NCBI RefSeq assembly: GCF_905475395.1
Contig: NC_058342.1
Coordinates: 28,988,640-29,052,639, forward strand
From: Chrysoperla carnea
Taxonomy: Eukaryota; Arthropoda; Insecta; Neuroptera; Chrysopidae
Direction of reading: 5' to 3'
Length of the DNA stretch: 64,000 bases
This document shows positions 34,201 through 44,381 of this stretch, one piece after another. The notes beneath the pieces were generated by a model. The model saw nothing but the letters and a program-made list of their open reading frames with translations, did no database searches and was not told the DNA's origin. How positions within the stretch are numbered: position 1 is the stretch's first letter; the number at the start of each line of letters is the position of its first letter. A program made the translations under genes and the position numbers.

Positions 34201-37200
34201 GAGTCTCCCAGAATAATCACGCATGGAAAATATAGTGAAAGGTGGGAAAAAATCCTAAATTTAGTTCTAGTTATTTTTTTTAATCTGATGCATCGAAAAC
34301 ATAAATTTATTAAATTAAACTGCAACCAAAACTCTCTCTGATCTTAGAAAGGATATAAAAAGAGCTCGATAGATCAGAGAGGGTATTCTGAGTCACCCCG
34401 TAAAGCAATGTCACCGAAACGTGAAAAAATTAATTTTGTTGACTGTTATCTTAAACAAATTGTGTAAAATTCAGTAAAACCAAATTTTTTTGTCTGCTAC
34501 TTTGGTTTTTGGGATGAATTTGGATACTCGTAGATTAATAAATTATTTCTAGCTTTCACGATAAAGCGTCATATCAAAAACTAAAAACTTTCCCCAAATT
34601 TATTCCATTTTTCAAAATATATTAAATTTTTTTAAGGAACAACTTTCTATTTAAATGAGTTATTTTATCGTTTAGCACCTCTGAAGAAACTCAGCTGTTT
34701 AATTATCCTCAAAATCAAGGTCGAATTCAAGACTACTGTTAGATATTTTCGCCCCTTTGAATCCACAGGTTTGAAACATTTATTGGCTGTGGATTAATCA
34801 AATTAGAGTCAACGCGAAAATTACCTAAAATTGGTCCCTAAATCTCCTTAACCTCGCCGCAGAAATACTGTTTCCCTGTATAATTTTCGGAGATAATTAG
34901 AATTCAATCAGCACAAATATGGAGATGGATAGTTTCCAACTCCAAATAGCTTCCGAGATTATAATAGCTTCTGAGATTTCGACAAGAAATCAAGTCCATT
35001 TTGAGAAACAATAGAACTGTCGGCATTTTTATCATTTGAGAAGGTGCCACATATTTGCTGCCTTGAATAAGAAGTGTAACAGTTTCGAAGAAAAAATTCG
35101 AAAAATCTTGAAAATTTCGTCTGGAAAATGTCATGATGACAGGACAAAAAGGAAGTTATTTATAAATACATTTTTTCTGGAATCTGGACCTGTTTTTGTA
35201 CATTGTTAATTAGAAGCATTATTATAAAATTAGGTATTAATTTTCGTGTGACCAAAAACTTAAATTTTGCAGACCAGTGTAATTTATGGATAGCCGAGCA
35301 TTCAAAAATTTTATGATTAAAAAAAAAAAAGTACATATTTTTCAAGTCGTGTATACATTGCAGTGGCAAACAAACTCAGGCAATAATTATTATCCGAGAA
35401 AATTATTCAAAAATGAAATATATCAGAAAAAAAGAAGATATTTTACATTTAAGAAAAATTTCCGCATGCGTTTTAACGTTAACTACTTACAAAAAAATAA
35501 ATAAATAAACTTTGTGCATAAAAGATAAAATAAATCATGCGTTTCCCAACACCTAGCACGAAAATAAATAAATTCAAAGCTAATAAAAAAAAAACTACAA
35601 TAATTTTACTTTCGATTGTAACTGAAAAAAAACACCAGCTAAAAGAAAATTGAAAATTAAAATAAAAAAATATTCAAGCCCAAATAAGAACAGAAAAATT
35701 AATTCAAGAAAATATTAAAATAGTGAAAATAATATCTACAAAGTAAAAGAAATATCATTTTTAAATTGGCCTTAATTATGGTCATTTTTGTCAAGTTTAA
35801 ATTTTGATCAATTAAGAGCCAAAATAGCCGAGCGGTCTAAGGCGTTTGTCTTTGACTGTTTGTCTATTTAGACTAAGGTTGCGGGTTCGAATCCAGGCAG
35901 CGGCAGTGTGAACAATTATGATTAATGAGGGTGGTAGAATTGATCACATTGTCGTCGCTTGGATAAGAACCAAGTAACCGACTCCACCCACATCAAAAAT
36001 GTAATTGTAAATATGTTTGGAATTAAATAAATAAAGATTAACAAATAATGATGTGGGTGGCCTCCGTTATAGGCGTATATGTCAGAGAAACGGAGGTTAA
36101 ACCCCATTATTATTGAGGCTACTAAAAAATCCTTCCGGGATATTAATAATAATAATAACACAAAAGAGAGGTACCGCAAGTGGGTCCCTAGCACTCTAAA
36201 CCAAGAGTCCTCTGTGACCTCCTTGAGAACGACCGAAGATGAAACGTCTTCGGGTAGGAGGCGCTATTAAATTTTGTCGGGGACAGACGCCACGTAGAAA
36301 GCCCAGAGTTTCTTCGTTGGGATCTCTTCCAGGATAGATGGATCCAAAGTTTCAGACCCAAACATTCTGAATCTACCCCCCTGCAGATTTCTACAGGTAC
36401 AAATAACATGTATGGAGATTTCCGAGACATTAATATCGGTTCTAAGAAAATGTTAAAACAGAGGCGACGGAATCAATGAAGATCAGGAAATTCGAGAGAC
36501 CCAAAGGGGAAACTTCATAAATCTGATAGCCGGATTTTATTTATAGCCTTACCTAACAATATCAAGTTAGGTTCCCTGGATTACAGCTGCTACCAAGTGT
36601 AAAGGGAATTCCTCACGTCGTACGTTTTGTCTCCTTCTTTACTTCAGGTAGTTGGGTTTTGAGATCCAAAATCAGAAAATTTCCAAAATGATATTTCCCT
36701 TAATACAAACAAGTGAAAAAAATGTACATGGCGGCGTTAAATGCAATATGGAAATTAGGGGAAAAAAATGGAATGATGAATAATCGGTATAAACTTGAAC
36801 CGACAAACTACTAACATGATTGAATAAAAATGGTCCTCAAATATGATATAGGTCTAAGGCCAGTGTATATTTTGAAAACTGAGAAATTTGAAAAGCTGTT
36901 CAAGGTCACATTCTCAACGGTAAGACTATTATCAAAATTGAAAAATGGGATATTTTTGCTAGATACGCGAATTTTTTATATTCGAAGTTCGTAATTTTAA
37001 AAACGTCCAAACTTTTCTCGAAAAATCCTGGAAATGTGAGATGAGTAGCTTAATCCCCCACTTTCGAAATTTAAAAATAAACTTTCAGTTGAGTACGTGA
37101 TCTAGAGTTCAACCTCCCTAATTTCTATCCTCGAATTATCAAAAAATGAGCACTGGTCCTAGATCTAATGAGGGAATATCTGGTTTTGATTTTTTTTTTT

Positions 37201-40200
37201 TTTGTTGATTACTACTTACAAAGTAGAATGCTTCCTTGATTGGTAATTGTTGGGCAGGATGAGGCGCAGGTGGCGGTTGTGGAATTGTCGTTGTCATATA
37301 CGCATGCTTAGCATCCTCATCAGAGGACTCATCAACCGATGTTGGTGGTACAACCCTCTTCAATAGATCTTTACTTTTTATTTTCGGTATCGGTTTAAAC
37401 ATACTCTTCTTAATTTTCGTATGAAAACTAGACACTTCAGTGTTATAATTTTCACTGAAATTGGGCGATGGTGCGTTACTACCATGCGTGGCATAAGCAC
37501 CAATCGTTTGACCTTGATTTTGACCAGAAGAGGATGAATGGTGTAGGCCTGAGCGTGTGACACAGATATTAGCATGCAAATACAACCAAGAATAATTTTC
37601 TAAACATTTTTTTAATGATTCTAAATTTTGAACTTGTGTTTTAAATTAAAAAATTTCAAGTTAGATAAAAAAAAAAACGTGTTTTGAGATCCAAAACAAG
37701 TATCCAGGGTAAAAGCGACTTTATTAATCCACTGAATACACGCTTGAATTTTGTGGTATGTGATTTGTGTTTTTAACTTACTGACTGAGAGTGATTTTTG
37801 ACTTTTTGGTGGATGTGTTACAAGAGCACTAATTCTGGCCAGTTCTGGTGACATTTCACGATCATTTGGCCCGCCTGCTTGATCCTCACCACCAGTTCCT
37901 TTTTTCATTACGGTTTTTATTGTTCTGTAAAAAAAGTTTATATTTATTCAGTTAATTTTATCTTTAAACGTATCCAGAAATAAGCATAGGGTTAGAAAAT
38001 AATGCGCGGATCTTGAGTTACATATAGTCCCGACAAAATTCGTCATTAGCATACTTAATGTCGCCCTATTAGCTCAGTTGGTTAAGGCGTTAACAATTCC
38101 GTCCGCGGTATGCTTGGGGTAGCGGGTTCGATTCCCGCCGTCGCAACAAAATTCATTTAACTGATAGTTGTGATGGGCTGGTGTAGTGCATGGTATATGC
38201 ATGAAGGAGGTGCACTCAGCCTCTGAAATTTTAAGTGCTTGATTGTTAATTGTTAAGAGAGTGCGGAAAAAACCATCCAACAAGAAAGATTTTCTGTTCT
38301 GTATATGCTAGAAAGATGGTCTCTTCACCAATCGGCTCAAATTAAAGTCAAATTAACGGAAAAGTTCGAAAAATTTCATTTTCCACAACGCAACCCGCCG
38401 GAAAATCGATAAAATCGTTTTACCAATTTGCCGGGGGGTTGCGTTGTGGAAAAAGAAATTTTGCGAAAGAATCAGGTTTTCAGAATTCAATTCTAAACCC
38501 AGAGTTTTTTTTTTCATTTTCTCTGTCCGGTATTAAAATTGCTTGACTTTTCCAGAATTTAAAAATTTCCTAACTTTAAGTTGTAAATATACTTACATTT
38601 TTCGTGAAACTTGTCCATCGGGTGTGGATTCCCGTTGTGGTTGTGAGAACTTAAACGTTAATTTTGGCACAGCTGCTTCTATTTGTTGCTGCTGCTGTTG
38701 CTGCTGTTTCTAAAACATAAAACATTCGTTCAAAATTTCTTTCTCTGTGCTTCCGTTCTCTTCAACAATAGGACTAAATTTACAAAGCTTTTTTTAATAC
38801 AAAGCGTTCAAAGAAGATTGAGAGAGGTTGTCCGTGGTTGTGGTCATCATTCATCGAGGTAACTGACTGATTTTGTAGTACTATAATTTGGCATTTTTGT
38901 AGTCGAAAAATATAGAAATTTATATGGGTTATATTCTGATAAGATCAGAGCCTAAATGGCCGAGCGGTCTAAGGCATTAGACTTTGACCGGTCGTCTATT
39001 TGGACTTAGGTTGCGGGTTCGAATCCTGGCAGCGGCAGTGTGAACAATTAACAAAAATAATAATAATGGGGGCGATAGAATTGATCACATTGTCGTCGCT
39101 TAGATAAGAACGAAGTAACCGAATCCACCCACATCAAATTGTAATTGTAAATATGTATGAAGTTCAATAAATAAAAGATTAACAAATAATGATGTGGGTG
39201 GTCTCTGTTATAGGTGCATTATTATTATTTATATTCTGATAGAACACATTCAATATGATGAATCGGACCTCAAAATGGATGTTTGAAGAGAAACTCCGAG
39301 ATATCGATGATAAATCAAGAGTATTTTATTTTCCGATATTAAAGTATTCTAATTTTTCCAGAATCTCAAAATTCCCTGACATTTAAAGATGGATTTCCAA
39401 CTTGTCAATTCGTCCGCGATAACATGGAGCGTATGTTATTAAGAACACATTGAAGCGTTTGCGTGAGAAAAGCCGACAAAAACTTTTGATACATTTTGGT
39501 ACGGAACTATAAAAGAAACTTGGTACAACTTACATCTTTATGTTTCTCTTTCTTCTCCTTTTTAATTTTAATTTTTTCACTCTTTTCTAATTTCTTTTCC
39601 TCTTTCTCTAATTTTTTCTCCGCTTTATCTTTACCCTTCTTTTTATCTTTCTTATCCTTTTTCTTTCTTATTTTCTTCTCTAATTTCTCTTTCTTATCTT
39701 TCTTATGTTCTTTACTCTTCTTTTCAGATTTAACGACAACCGGTGAAATTTCCGTGATTTCCAATTCGTTCGGTTCATTCTTAATAGTTTTCGTGATAAT
39801 CGTAGAGTTATTATTTACAACGGGGGTTACAGTAAAACTATTATTATTCGTTGGAGCATCTCGTTCTTGCTTGGGACTGCGGATTTCAGGTGGGGGTTCT
39901 GATTTTACTGTAGGAATAGCGGTAACACTCATTAGAGGATTTGTAGATAAAATTGGAGGTTGTCCAAAACCATGTTTACCCATATTATGTGGGAAAAATG
40001 GTGAGTATGTCGTGGTTTTCGGTATAAGACCTGGACCACTTGGAAATGGTGGGAATATTGATGGAAATATTGGCGGCGGTTGAATTTGGAATGGTAAATT
40101 AATTTCCGATTTACTGGTAATTGTAATTGGATCGTCTGGTGTTTTCGGTCGATCCGTAAACGCTGGAGATGTAGTAATTTCTGTATTGTTAAATTTAATC

Positions 40201-43200
40201 CGCCGTGGACTTGTGAGCGGTTCCATTTTTACACCTTTCACTTTATGTGCTTTGATTTTCTTCGTCTTCTCCTTACGTTTCTTACGCTCCTTCTCGACTT
40301 TCCTTGGAGGCGGAGAAATAAGTTGTGTTTGCAATTCTGGTGTTTTAGGTGTAGAAGGTGTTCCAGGAGGTGACATATCCGAATCCGATATCGTATTCAA
40401 TAAATGTTTAACTGATGGAGTTGGAGGACGATCCCGATTTAGTGAACTTGGATAAATCGGTTCCTCTTTAATCGTAATTTCTGGTGTTTTTGATTTTTCA
40501 ATTTTCTCAGCCTTCATTTTCGTTGGTCCACCGATTGGTTCGTTTATAGGAATGATATCCACAGCATGAATATCCCCTCCACTTCGAGAAGACGCGGCTG
40601 CGATAAAATCGAAATGATTATCGGATTTTTTATCAGCTTTATCGAATTTATCGTTTTTATCGTCCTTGGATTTTGATGAGATCTTTTTAAATATGTTTAA
40701 TTTAACTTTATCGGGTTCGTTTGATAATTTTCGGACACCTTTGTCATCAATTTCGATAATTGTAATACCAGGTTCCATTTGTTGGGGACGATGGAAGATC
40801 TGTAATGGAGGATCTTCAATTTTAATTGGTTTCGTTACCAAAGTGGATACCTTTTGAATTTTGGTATCGCTTGGAATTTGTTTTTGTACAGCAGCCAAAT
40901 TCGTTTTGGCACTTATAATTTCCATGGATGTATTATTCGCATTCAAATTCTGTTTGGTTTTGAATGCCTTTAATTTTGCATTCTCTTTCATTCCTGGTAA
41001 TTTTTTCGTTTTACTATCATTAATCTTATCCGGTTTAAATAATTCGCTGCCCTTGAATTCGCTATTTTTACGTTTAATATTTTCATTAACTTTTTTCGGT
41101 TTCTTTTCGATACGTAATTCTGGCGGAACTGTTGGATATTGAGACGATGCAACTTGTTGTGATTCAGTCAGAGTTTGTGGGGTGCGTGCTTCAGGTAGTT
41201 TACCCTCACGGGCTGGGGATAAAAATCCAGAAGATGTCATCATAACACTGCTTATTTCTCGTGTGGGACGCCCTTCTTCGCCGAAACTAAGTCTAAGAGT
41301 AGAAATTTTTGTTTAAATCGTTAATTTTAGATTGTAACTATAACAACAGTCGTTTGGATCCTACTTACTTGGGTCGTTTGGTAAGTTGACTATCTGAAAT
41401 AGGATCACCAGGTCGTTTAAATACATTTTCAACATCCAAAGCATCTGGAGACGATGCTAATTTTGATAAATCAGCAGTGCCTGTTGTTGAATTCGCTGGT
41501 GATTCACCTGGAGATGCTATAATCGGTGAGCTTTCTTCAACTAAATTAGAATCAAATCCGAAAACTTTTTTAAATTTTAAAAGCTCAAATTACCTAATAG
41601 ATTGAAAATTTTTATAAGGTTCGAACGAATACTGAGGTAATTTAGTATTTTCCGATCTACTCGTTATAAAGATACTTATAAGAAGATTTAGATTAGATTC
41701 TCTGCAATATATAGGTTCAGTACTTGGAAAAGCTTCTACCCAAGAACTTAAAAAATACAATTTGATAGAATATTTTCGTCTTGTAAATTTTTTAGCAGGC
41801 TTGGGGAAGGTAAAATTCCTAGATATTTTTTTGGTTTCTTAGGAATGTAGGACACAAATAAAGTGTATTTGGTAAATTTACCAACGTTTCGATCTCAATT
41901 GGGTCTTTTTCAAGGCTCTACAACAAATTTAACAATCAATAAAGTTATAATTATATTTAATTAAACATTTGGTATAATTATTGAAACAGAAAAGCTGTGT
42001 TGATTGTTAAATTTGTTGTAGAGCCTTGAAAAAAACCCAATTGTTAAATATTGTAAAGCCTTGAAAAAGGCCCAATTGAAATCAAAACGTTTGCAAATAA
42101 GAAATTAACCAAATACACTTGAATTGTGTTCTACAATCACAAGAAACCAAAAAATTATCAACTTTCAAGGACAGAGACAACGTTATTCATATACCTAGTT
42201 ATGTTTGAAGGTACTCAGTAGTCTTGGGTAGTTTACGGATTCGAAAATATTGTTGAATGACTGTTTTTATTTTGCTCTCCCCTCAGGTGGAAAACTGGAT
42301 ACGTTCGAAACTAGAGAACTTCTTTTTGGTGGGGAAAAATTGAAAGTACTTTATTAGTTTTCGAGGAATCGGCTATGAATTTGCTATTGAAGCAAAAATT
42401 TTGTTGTCATTTCAAAATATTGCTCAAAGAAATCAATTTTATCGGAAAAATTGATATTTAACGCTTTCTACAATTTTTTATAAGGTTAACATTTTATTTT
42501 TGCTACTATTTTTTATATCAATCTCTAATAATTTATAAAAAAATGATTTTTATTACCGTAATTTAATGTTTTAACACAGAAAGGTACATATTTCATCTTT
42601 TTAGTACTTTTTATAAATCTTAATTTTAAAAACTGTACACTGAAAATGACTTTCTTGTTGTTTGCAATTTTAACTATACAAGATACAACTTGTTTGTGGC
42701 CTTTTCTCTAGAAGAGTGTCTCAGTTCTTGGAATGAATAATATCAAAGTCGGCCCAGTTCTTATACTCAATATGGCAACCTAACGAACCTAAGTGATTTG
42801 CATCTTTCTGACTAATTTGTATATCCTGTATACATGGAATATATATCAATGTATACTAATTTTAGTCCCAAGTTTGGAATGCTTAGAAATATTGATGATT
42901 GAAAATAAACAATTTTTGTTTGAAACATTTTTTCGTAAACATCAGTGTTTACCCATAACGATGCAAATTAAGACAAAACTTTGGTGTCTATTTTCAAATA
43001 AATGGCGGTCAAAAGCCCGCCATAATTATTTTGGTTTGTTAAACTCGTCTAATTTATAAAAATAATGCAAGCACTGATATTCAACACATAAATACAGGGT
43101 ATTTCATTGAATGGCTAAAAACTAATTTTTTTTGAAACGTGAATGCAATATACGTCTATGGATTTCATCGTTTTCTTAAAATTAGTTGACTTAATGATGT

Positions 43201-43751
43201 TGACCTCAGTATTCGAACATCCATTGAAAAAAAAACATTTATTTTACTCTAATGGTGAGTTTTTTTTTATAGCTTACCTTCTAACTCAGGATACATCGGT
43301 GGTAAATGTTCATGAACATGTACAGGCCGTGTAACAACTTCACGACTACCTGGTTTCAAGAAATTCAATTGCGGTTCTCGCGGTACTGGTAACTTTGGCA
43401 CAACAATATTACAAGGTACTGGTTCAACCCAATTAATATATTCCTCAATTTCATGGGTTTGTATATGTAAATCCCGCATCATTAACGCTACGTGATCTAG
43501 ATTTGGTTCGGTCATACCGACTACCAAAAAAACATAAAACGACCAAACATCAGATTTGATAAATAAAAACAGACATAAATAAACTTACAATGTTCAGAAT
43601 ATTTATGTGTTAAAACACACATTTGTCGTAGATATCTCGATAAAATATCCGTCATCACTTCCATGGGAGTTGATTGTATACGATGCCAGCCCATTGTTTG
43701 GCAAATTTGGGCGACAACGACTTTTAAAACTTCTTTACAATATTGATCCAT
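31181..43751 (-). CDS. Taf3: TFIID subunit 3 (TAF3), histone-fold and PHD-finger protein
   Basis: Ten exons on the minus strand: 43589-43751 (ATG at 43751), 43278-43520, 41369-41540, 39534-41292, 38597-38709, 37782-37924, 37220-37548, 33608-33885, 31494-31594, 31181-31316 (TAA), about 1145 residues. Exons 1-2 encode the N-terminal histone fold (MDQYCKEVLKVVVAQICQTM to IEEYINWVEP) that pairs with TAF10 in TFIID, followed by LPPMYPELE. The big exon 4 is Lys/Glu- and Pro-rich and low in complexity. Exon 8 has a Pro run, an AT-hook-like GPGRPRG and a run of 13 Ala. Exons 9-10 form the PHD finger (VWICPAC, SPMIGCDDCDAWYHW, VCVGI, DWYCKVC) with the Asp and Trp residues that in human TAF3 read H3K4me3, then a Lys-rich tail. 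All exon phases agree except exon 7 to exon 8: the best acceptor (GTCCATACAG at 33886) needs phase 1 while exon 7 ends in phase 0, so a small exon is missing or the acceptor is at 33923. Introns hold a hAT MITE, SINEs and foldbacks. Confidence 0.95.
32034..32311 (-). mobile_element. hAT-type MITE copy 2 with 8-bp target duplication
   Basis: Ends CATAGACATATAAGAATAGA and TCTATTCTTATATGTTTATG are inverted, and the flanks are an exact 8-base duplication TGAGTTAC (32026-32033 and 32312-32319). The interior has the same ATGCTCTGACGTACGTTT / AAACGTACGCCAGAGCAT pair as 21426-21663, and the CTTACACGATCGTCTGTTAC arm is on the opposite side, so the two copies are inverted relative to each other. It lies in TAF3 intron 8. 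Confidence 0.92.
32583..32646 (+). pseudogene. Degenerate tRNA-like sequence (T-arm preserved)
   Basis: CTCGGGTTCGATTCCCGGTA is a perfect tRNA T-arm / B-box with a 5-bp stem (CGGG...CCCG). Upstream CATTAGTCGTTATATTTTGA could be a decayed D-arm and anticodon region, but no acceptor stem or anticodon loop folds properly. It is probably a tRNA pseudogene or SINE head fragment inside TAF3 intron 8. Confidence 0.5.
35816..36118 (+). mobile_element. tRNA-derived SINE, family 1 (copy 1)
   Basis: The head has a pol III A-box-like TAGCCGAGCGGTCTAAGGCG and B box GGGTTCGAATCC, as in a Leu/Ser-type tRNA. The body reads GATCACATTGTCGTCGCTTG, then CCACCCACATCAAAAATG, AACAAATAATGATGTGGGTG, and an end of AACCCCATTATTATT. 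Sister copies are at 38942-39228 (+) and about 53970-54240 (-). It is in TAF3 intron 7. Confidence 0.88.
36200..36440 (-). mobile_element. Decayed non-LTR retrotransposon fragment
   Basis: The minus strand reads CRNLQGGRFRMFGSETLD, then EIPTKKLWAFYVASVPDKI and a stop near 36270. This is the C-terminal part of the same I/Jockey-like family as 19130-19400, which has CRNLEDVRFRMFKSENLD. It lies in TAF3 intron 7 next to a SINE. Confidence 0.65.
38060..38290 (+). mobile_element. tRNA-derived SINE, family 2 (copy 1)
   Basis: The head CGCCCTATTAGCTCAGTTGG followed by TTAAGGCG is an A-box region and AGCGGGTTCGATTCCCGCCG is a B box, as in an Ile/Met-type tRNA. The body GTTGTGATGGGCTGGTGTAG, then TGCATGGTATATGCATGAAG is shared with the minus-strand copy at 45013-45245. 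This copy's 3' end differs from that copy and lacks the TAACC tail. It is in TAF3 intron 5. Confidence 0.82.
38379..38453. repeat. Strong hairpin, 23-bp arms
   Basis: The arm TTTTCCACAACGCAACCC(GCCGG) at 38379-38401 and its inverse (CCGG)GGGGTTGCGTTGTGGAAAA at 38431-38453 pair with one mismatch. The GC-rich stem stands out in A/T-rich intron 5 of TAF3. It may be the ends of a small palindromic repeat. Confidence 0.8.
38942..39228 (+). mobile_element. tRNA-derived SINE, family 1 (copy 2) with 13-bp target duplication
   Basis: It starts near AGATCAGAGCCTAAATGGCC, with A box TGGCCGAGCGGTCTAAGGC and B box GGGTTCGAATCC, and the same body as 35816-36118, ending GCATTATTATTA. The flanks are an exact 13-base direct repeat TTATATTCTGATA (38929-38941 and 39229-39241), as expected of retroposition. 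It is in TAF3 intron 4. Confidence 0.92.
41831..42150. repeat. Foldback element with arms of about 110 bp
   Basis: TTGGTTTCTT at the left end and AAGAAACCAA at the right end are exact inverses. Long stretches inside, such as TCTACAACAAATTTAACAAT and its complement near 42000, continue the pairing. The right arm carries an extra partial repeat (AATTGTTAAATATTGTAAAG). It is in TAF3 intron 2. No target duplication is clear. Confidence 0.85.
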
Positions 43752-43868
43752 TATGATAAAACTTAAAAATACGTTCACTTTAATAAATTTTAACTAAATA
43801 AAACATTTTTTTTTTTAAATCTAACTTATTTTTTTTAGAGATAAACTTCTTCATTTATGTACACCACA

Positions 43869-44321
43869 TATTTTTGACAACAACATTATAGTTGTTGATG
43901 ATTCTCTTTGATTTATGAGCAACGCATGCCCTAAAATTAATATTTAAAATGTGTGTTCCTATTGAGGTAAAAAAAATTTAGGTATTTTAATTAAAACCTT
44001 GTCATTTATTCTTTGGAATTTGGATTGGATTTAAATGGAAATAGGAATTAAAGGATTTAAAATCTTTTAAAAAAATATACAAAACATATTTTTTACAATA
44101 ACATTATAGTTGTTGATGATTTTCTTTGATTTATGGAGAACGCATGCGCTAAAATAAATATTTAAAATGTATGTTCTTATTGAGGTAAAAAAAATTTAGG
44201 TATTTTAATTAAAACCTTGTCATTTATTCTTTAGAATTTTGATTGGATTTAAATGGAAATAGGAATTAAAGGATTTAAAATCTTTTAAAAAAATATTCAA
44301 AACATATTTTTTACAATTTTA
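43869..44321. repeat. Tandem duplication, two units of about 220 bp
   Basis: A unit containing ATTATAGTTGTTGATGATT, TTGAGGTAAAAAAAATTTAG and TCTTTTAAAAAAATAT occurs at about 43869-44095 and again at about 44096-44321 (the phrase ATTATAGTTG starts at 43885 and 44103, period 218). The units differ at few sites, so it is fairly recent. It sits between the TAF3 start and the small gene upstream, where the TAF3 promoter would be. Confidence 0.85.
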
Positions 44322-44381
44322 AGAGGTTCTTAGAGAATATTTCTTATCTATAAAAAAATAAAAACAAATGACACACGATAG

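Noticed and set aside
35816-35905. Possible functional tRNA-Leu gene
   Set aside because: The A and B boxes are present, but the acceptor stem and anticodon arm do not fold, and the sequence continues as a repeated SINE body.
38063-38150. Possible functional tRNA-Ile gene
   Set aside because: Same reasons: poor anticodon region and a conserved SINE body also found at 45013-45245.
39496-41142. Several hydrophobic plus-strand ORFs opposite TAF3 exon 4
   Set aside because: They are the antisense of a Lys-rich coding exon, which always reads as Phe/Leu/Ser-rich frames.
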